Assembly (NCBI RefSeq): GCF_900156785.1
Contig: NZ_FTOP01000008.1
Coordinates: forward strand, 153,158-217,157
Source: Belliella pelovolcani
GTDB lineage: Bacteria > Bacteroidota > Bacteroidia > Cytophagales > Cyclobacteriaceae
Length of the DNA stretch: 64,000 nucleotides
Direction: 5' to 3'
Within the stretch, counting starts at the first letter, position 1, and every line of letters starts with the position of its first letter. Position numbers and translations under genes: made by a program. Shown here one piece after another: positions 62,391 to 64,000 of the stretch. The notes beneath the pieces are model-generated. The model was given only the letters and a program-made list of their open reading frames with translations, made no database searches and had not been told where the DNA came from.

Positions 62391-63665
62391 ATGCGAAAAA
62401 AATGGATTGGTGCCGCGCTATTGACGCTGGCTCTGGGAGGAGGATTTTATTTTACATGGGATCGAATAGACTTCAGGCATCAAAAAGAAGAAGTCATCGT
62501 AGAAAACTTTGAAGAAGAAATGCAGGAAGACCTCCTGCTTTATGGTATCAATATCAATGAACTGGACGTAATAGAAGGAATCGTTGGAAAAAACCAAACC
62601 CTTTCCACGCTACTAGCTCCTTTCAATGTTCCCTATCAGATCATAGACGAAATTGCTAGGAAGTCCAAAGATATTTTTGACGTAAGAAAAATAGCCTTCA
62701 ACAAAAAATTCACTGTTTTAACTGGAAGAGATTCCTCACAAGCTCAATTTTTCATTTATGAGCCAAATCCATCTGAATATGTAGTATTCAAGCTCGATGA
62801 AGTAGAAATCTACAAGGAAGAAAAACCAGTAGAACTTAGAAAAGTTGAACTGGGAGGTGAAATAGACCATAGCTTATCTGTCAATATGAATCAGCTTGGA
62901 ATCACCAATGACCTCGTTGATCAATTTGCGGATCTTTACGGCTGGTATGTAGATTTCCAAAAATTGCAGAAAGGTGACAAGTTCAAAGTGGTCTATCACG
63001 AAAAAGTCGTAGAAGGAAATGTAGTAGGCATCACAGATATAGAAGCTGCATATTTTGAACACAAGGGAGAAAGCTATCATGCAATTCCTTTTGAGCAAAA
63101 TGGAGAAACGAGCTTCTTCGATCAAGAAGGCAATAGCTTCAAAAAAGCTTTCCTAAGAGACCCACTCAAATACACCAGAATCAGCTCTAGATACAATCTC
63201 AACAGATACCACCCTGTACAAAAGCGCTACAAACCACACTTAGGCACAGACTATGCCGCACCGACGGGAACCGAAATCAGAACTGTAGGTGACGGAACAG
63301 TAGTCGAGGCAAGATATACCAGTGCCAATGGCAATTATGTTAAAATCAAACACAACGGCACTTATACTACGCAATACTTGCACATGTCCAAAATCGCTTC
63401 GGGAATGAAGCCAGGCGCAAGAGTCAAGCAAGGACAAGTCATCGGCTATGTAGGTGCTACTGGACTTGCTACTGGACCACACCTTTGTTTTAGATTTTGG
63501 AAAAATGGGAAGCAAGTAGATTGGCTTCAGGAAAAAATCCCACCTTCCGACCCAATTCTCCCAGCCAATAGAATGGCCTTCGATCAAGTAAAATTCGATA
63601 AACTTCAACTGCTAGCCAATATCCCAATCAGCTACCCGGCTGATAAACTAGTCGCTGAAAATTAA
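62391..63665 (+). CDS. M23 family peptidase (LytM-like) with OapA-type domain
   Basis: 424 residues, membrane-anchored by an N-terminal helix (about 5-23, WIGAALLTLALGGGFYF). The middle contains an opacity-associated/LysM-like region (GIVGKNQTLSTLLAPFNVPYQIIDEIARKS) and a beta-rich domain. The lysostaphin-type domain is about 265-385: HLGTDYAAP gives zinc ligands His283 and Asp287, and GPHLC gives His364 and Cys366. The canonical GPHLH motif would have His at 366, so the third zinc ligand is replaced by cysteine, as I have seen in other Bacteroidota homologues. A murein hydrolase, or its regulator, acting in the periplasm is likely. Confidence 0.92.
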   Translation: MRKKWIGAALLTLALGGGFYFTWDRIDFRHQKEEVIVENFEEEMQEDLLLYGININELDVIEGIVGKNQTLSTLLAPFNVPYQIIDEIARKSKDIFDVRKIAFNKKFTVLTGRDSSQAQFFIYEPNPSEYVVFKLDEVEIYKEEKPVELRKVELGGEIDHSLSVNMNQLGITNDLVDQFADLYGWYVDFQKLQKGDKFKVVYHEKVVEGNVVGITDIEAAYFEHKGESYHAIPFEQNGETSFFDQEGNSFKKAFLRDPLKYTRISSRYNLNRYHPVQKRYKPHLGTDYAAPTGTEIRTVGDGTVVEARYTSANGNYVKIKHNGTYTTQYLHMSKIASGMKPGARVKQGQVIGYVGATGLATGPHLCFRFWKNGKQVDWLQEKIPPSDPILPANRMAFDQVKFDKLQLLANIPISYPADKLVAEN

Positions 63666-63671
63666 GATCAT

Positions 63672-63708
63672 AAAAAAAAGCCACCCGAAACAGGTGGCTC
63701 TTTATTTT
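63672..63708 (+). terminator. Terminator of the M23 peptidase gene
   Basis: AGCCACC (63679-63685) pairs with GGTGGCT (63693-63699), flanked by an A-run and followed by CTTTATTTTT, 7 bases after the stop. In the spacer to 63897 I see only a small GGTGA/TCACC hairpin near 63736 and word-like TACATC repeats. Confidence 0.9.
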
Positions 63709-63897
63709 TCTACAGGTTAGGGATCTTAAGCTTATGGGTGATTATTCACCTGTATAAGACTTCTATTTCTTCAAACTTCCGCGTCATGTATTTCTTACAG
63801 AGCACTTTGGGTTCTATATTTCTTTGTACATCGTACTTGATACATCATGCTTGGTACTAGGTACTTTATACATCTTATTTAGTTTTTAATCTCTCAA

Positions 63898-64000
63898 TTA
63901 CTTTCTCAACTTCAATTCTGTTCTTCTGTTTTCTTGGTGTTGTGCTTCTGTGCAGTCTCCGCAGTCGTGAATCGGTCTTGTCTTGCCAAACCACTCTGAG
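63898..64000 (-). CDS. OmpA-family protein, C-terminal fragment cut by the window edge
   Basis: The minus strand encodes, up to the TAA at 63898-63900, a tail reading SEWFGKTRPIHDCGDCTEA, then QHQENRRTELKLRK. The CxxC...EAQHQxNRRTE pattern is the conserved end of the OmpA C-terminal peptidoglycan-binding domain in Bacteroidota. The start lies beyond position 64000. The protein likely anchors the outer membrane to the cell wall. Only about 33 residues are visible. Confidence 0.8.
   Translation of the reverse strand, partial: SEWFGKTRPIHDCGDCTEAQHQENRRTELKLRK

Noticed and set aside
1..64000. tRNA, rRNA, prophage, integrase and transposase genes
   Set aside because: I looked through the gaps and the gene list and found none; no cloverleaf-like sequence with a T-loop motif stood out. 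A dedicated tRNA scan would be the decisive test.

Overview
The window looks like chromosomal DNA from a Bacteroidota bacterium, most likely order Cytophagales and perhaps a Cyclobacteriaceae-like genus. Four things point there: many TAnnTTTG (-7) promoter boxes; secreted proteins ending in type IX secretion (T9SS) sorting domains plus a PorZ-like gene next to recO; a TonB-dependent receptor of the Oar type; and an AccD that has lost most of its zinc-ribbon cysteines. The DNA is AT-rich and densely coded. I see no rRNA, tRNA, prophage, CRISPR array or intact insertion sequence. The genus assignment is inference from gene content only.

Layout. 0.1-9.3 kb: serS; a small secreted protein with an elaborate promoter; a pseudouridine synthase; a four-gene minus-strand operon (arginase-fold protein, cytochrome b5-like protein, sugar kinase, murQ) that looks like cell-wall sugar recycling; nqrF; accD. 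9.5-13.6 kb: cstA, an outer-membrane barrel and two small unknown genes. 13.6-18.4 kb: the rimP-nusA-infB operon. 18.8-24.3 kb: the rod-shape operon mreB-mreC-mreD-mrdA-rodA. 24.3-31.1 kb: six overlapping minus-strand genes (SpoIIM-like, membrane protein, DUF4129, DUF4350, MoxR, DUF58) with a divergent RDD gene. 31.3-36.8 kb: M14 peptidase, an unknown protein, a ferredoxin and thymidine kinase. 36.9-41.8 kb: porZ, recO, rho. 42.1-49.7 kb: four T9SS cargo proteins, three of which share an unusual sorting domain. 49.8-54.2 kb: DUF4168 protein, cation/proton antiporter with a universal stress protein, CBS protein and nadK. 54.6-64 kb: an alpha-oxoamine-synthase-like enzyme, TonB-dependent receptor, YhhN, aspS, an M23 peptidase and the C-terminus of an OmpA-family protein cut by the window edge.

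How the parts fit. Much of the window serves the envelope: elongation machinery (mre/mrdA/rodA), wall hydrolysis and recycling (M23 peptidase, murQ and kinase), outer-membrane proteins (two barrels, OmpA), and T9SS biogenesis (porZ) together with its cargo. The rest is core information processing (serS, aspS, infB, nusA, rimP, rho, recO, tdk) and central metabolism (accD, nqrF, nadK, cstA).

Most worth following up: (1) a dispersed MITE-like repeat with about 21-bp terminal inverted repeats (copies near 36.8 and 54.3 kb); (2) the cluster of T9SS cargo genes with a shared variant sorting domain, a shared four-cysteine N-terminal domain and signs of mosaic composition; (3) an arginase-fold protein that has lost two of six metal ligands, placed in a murein-recycling operon; (4) several promoter and operator architectures not described by the gene list.
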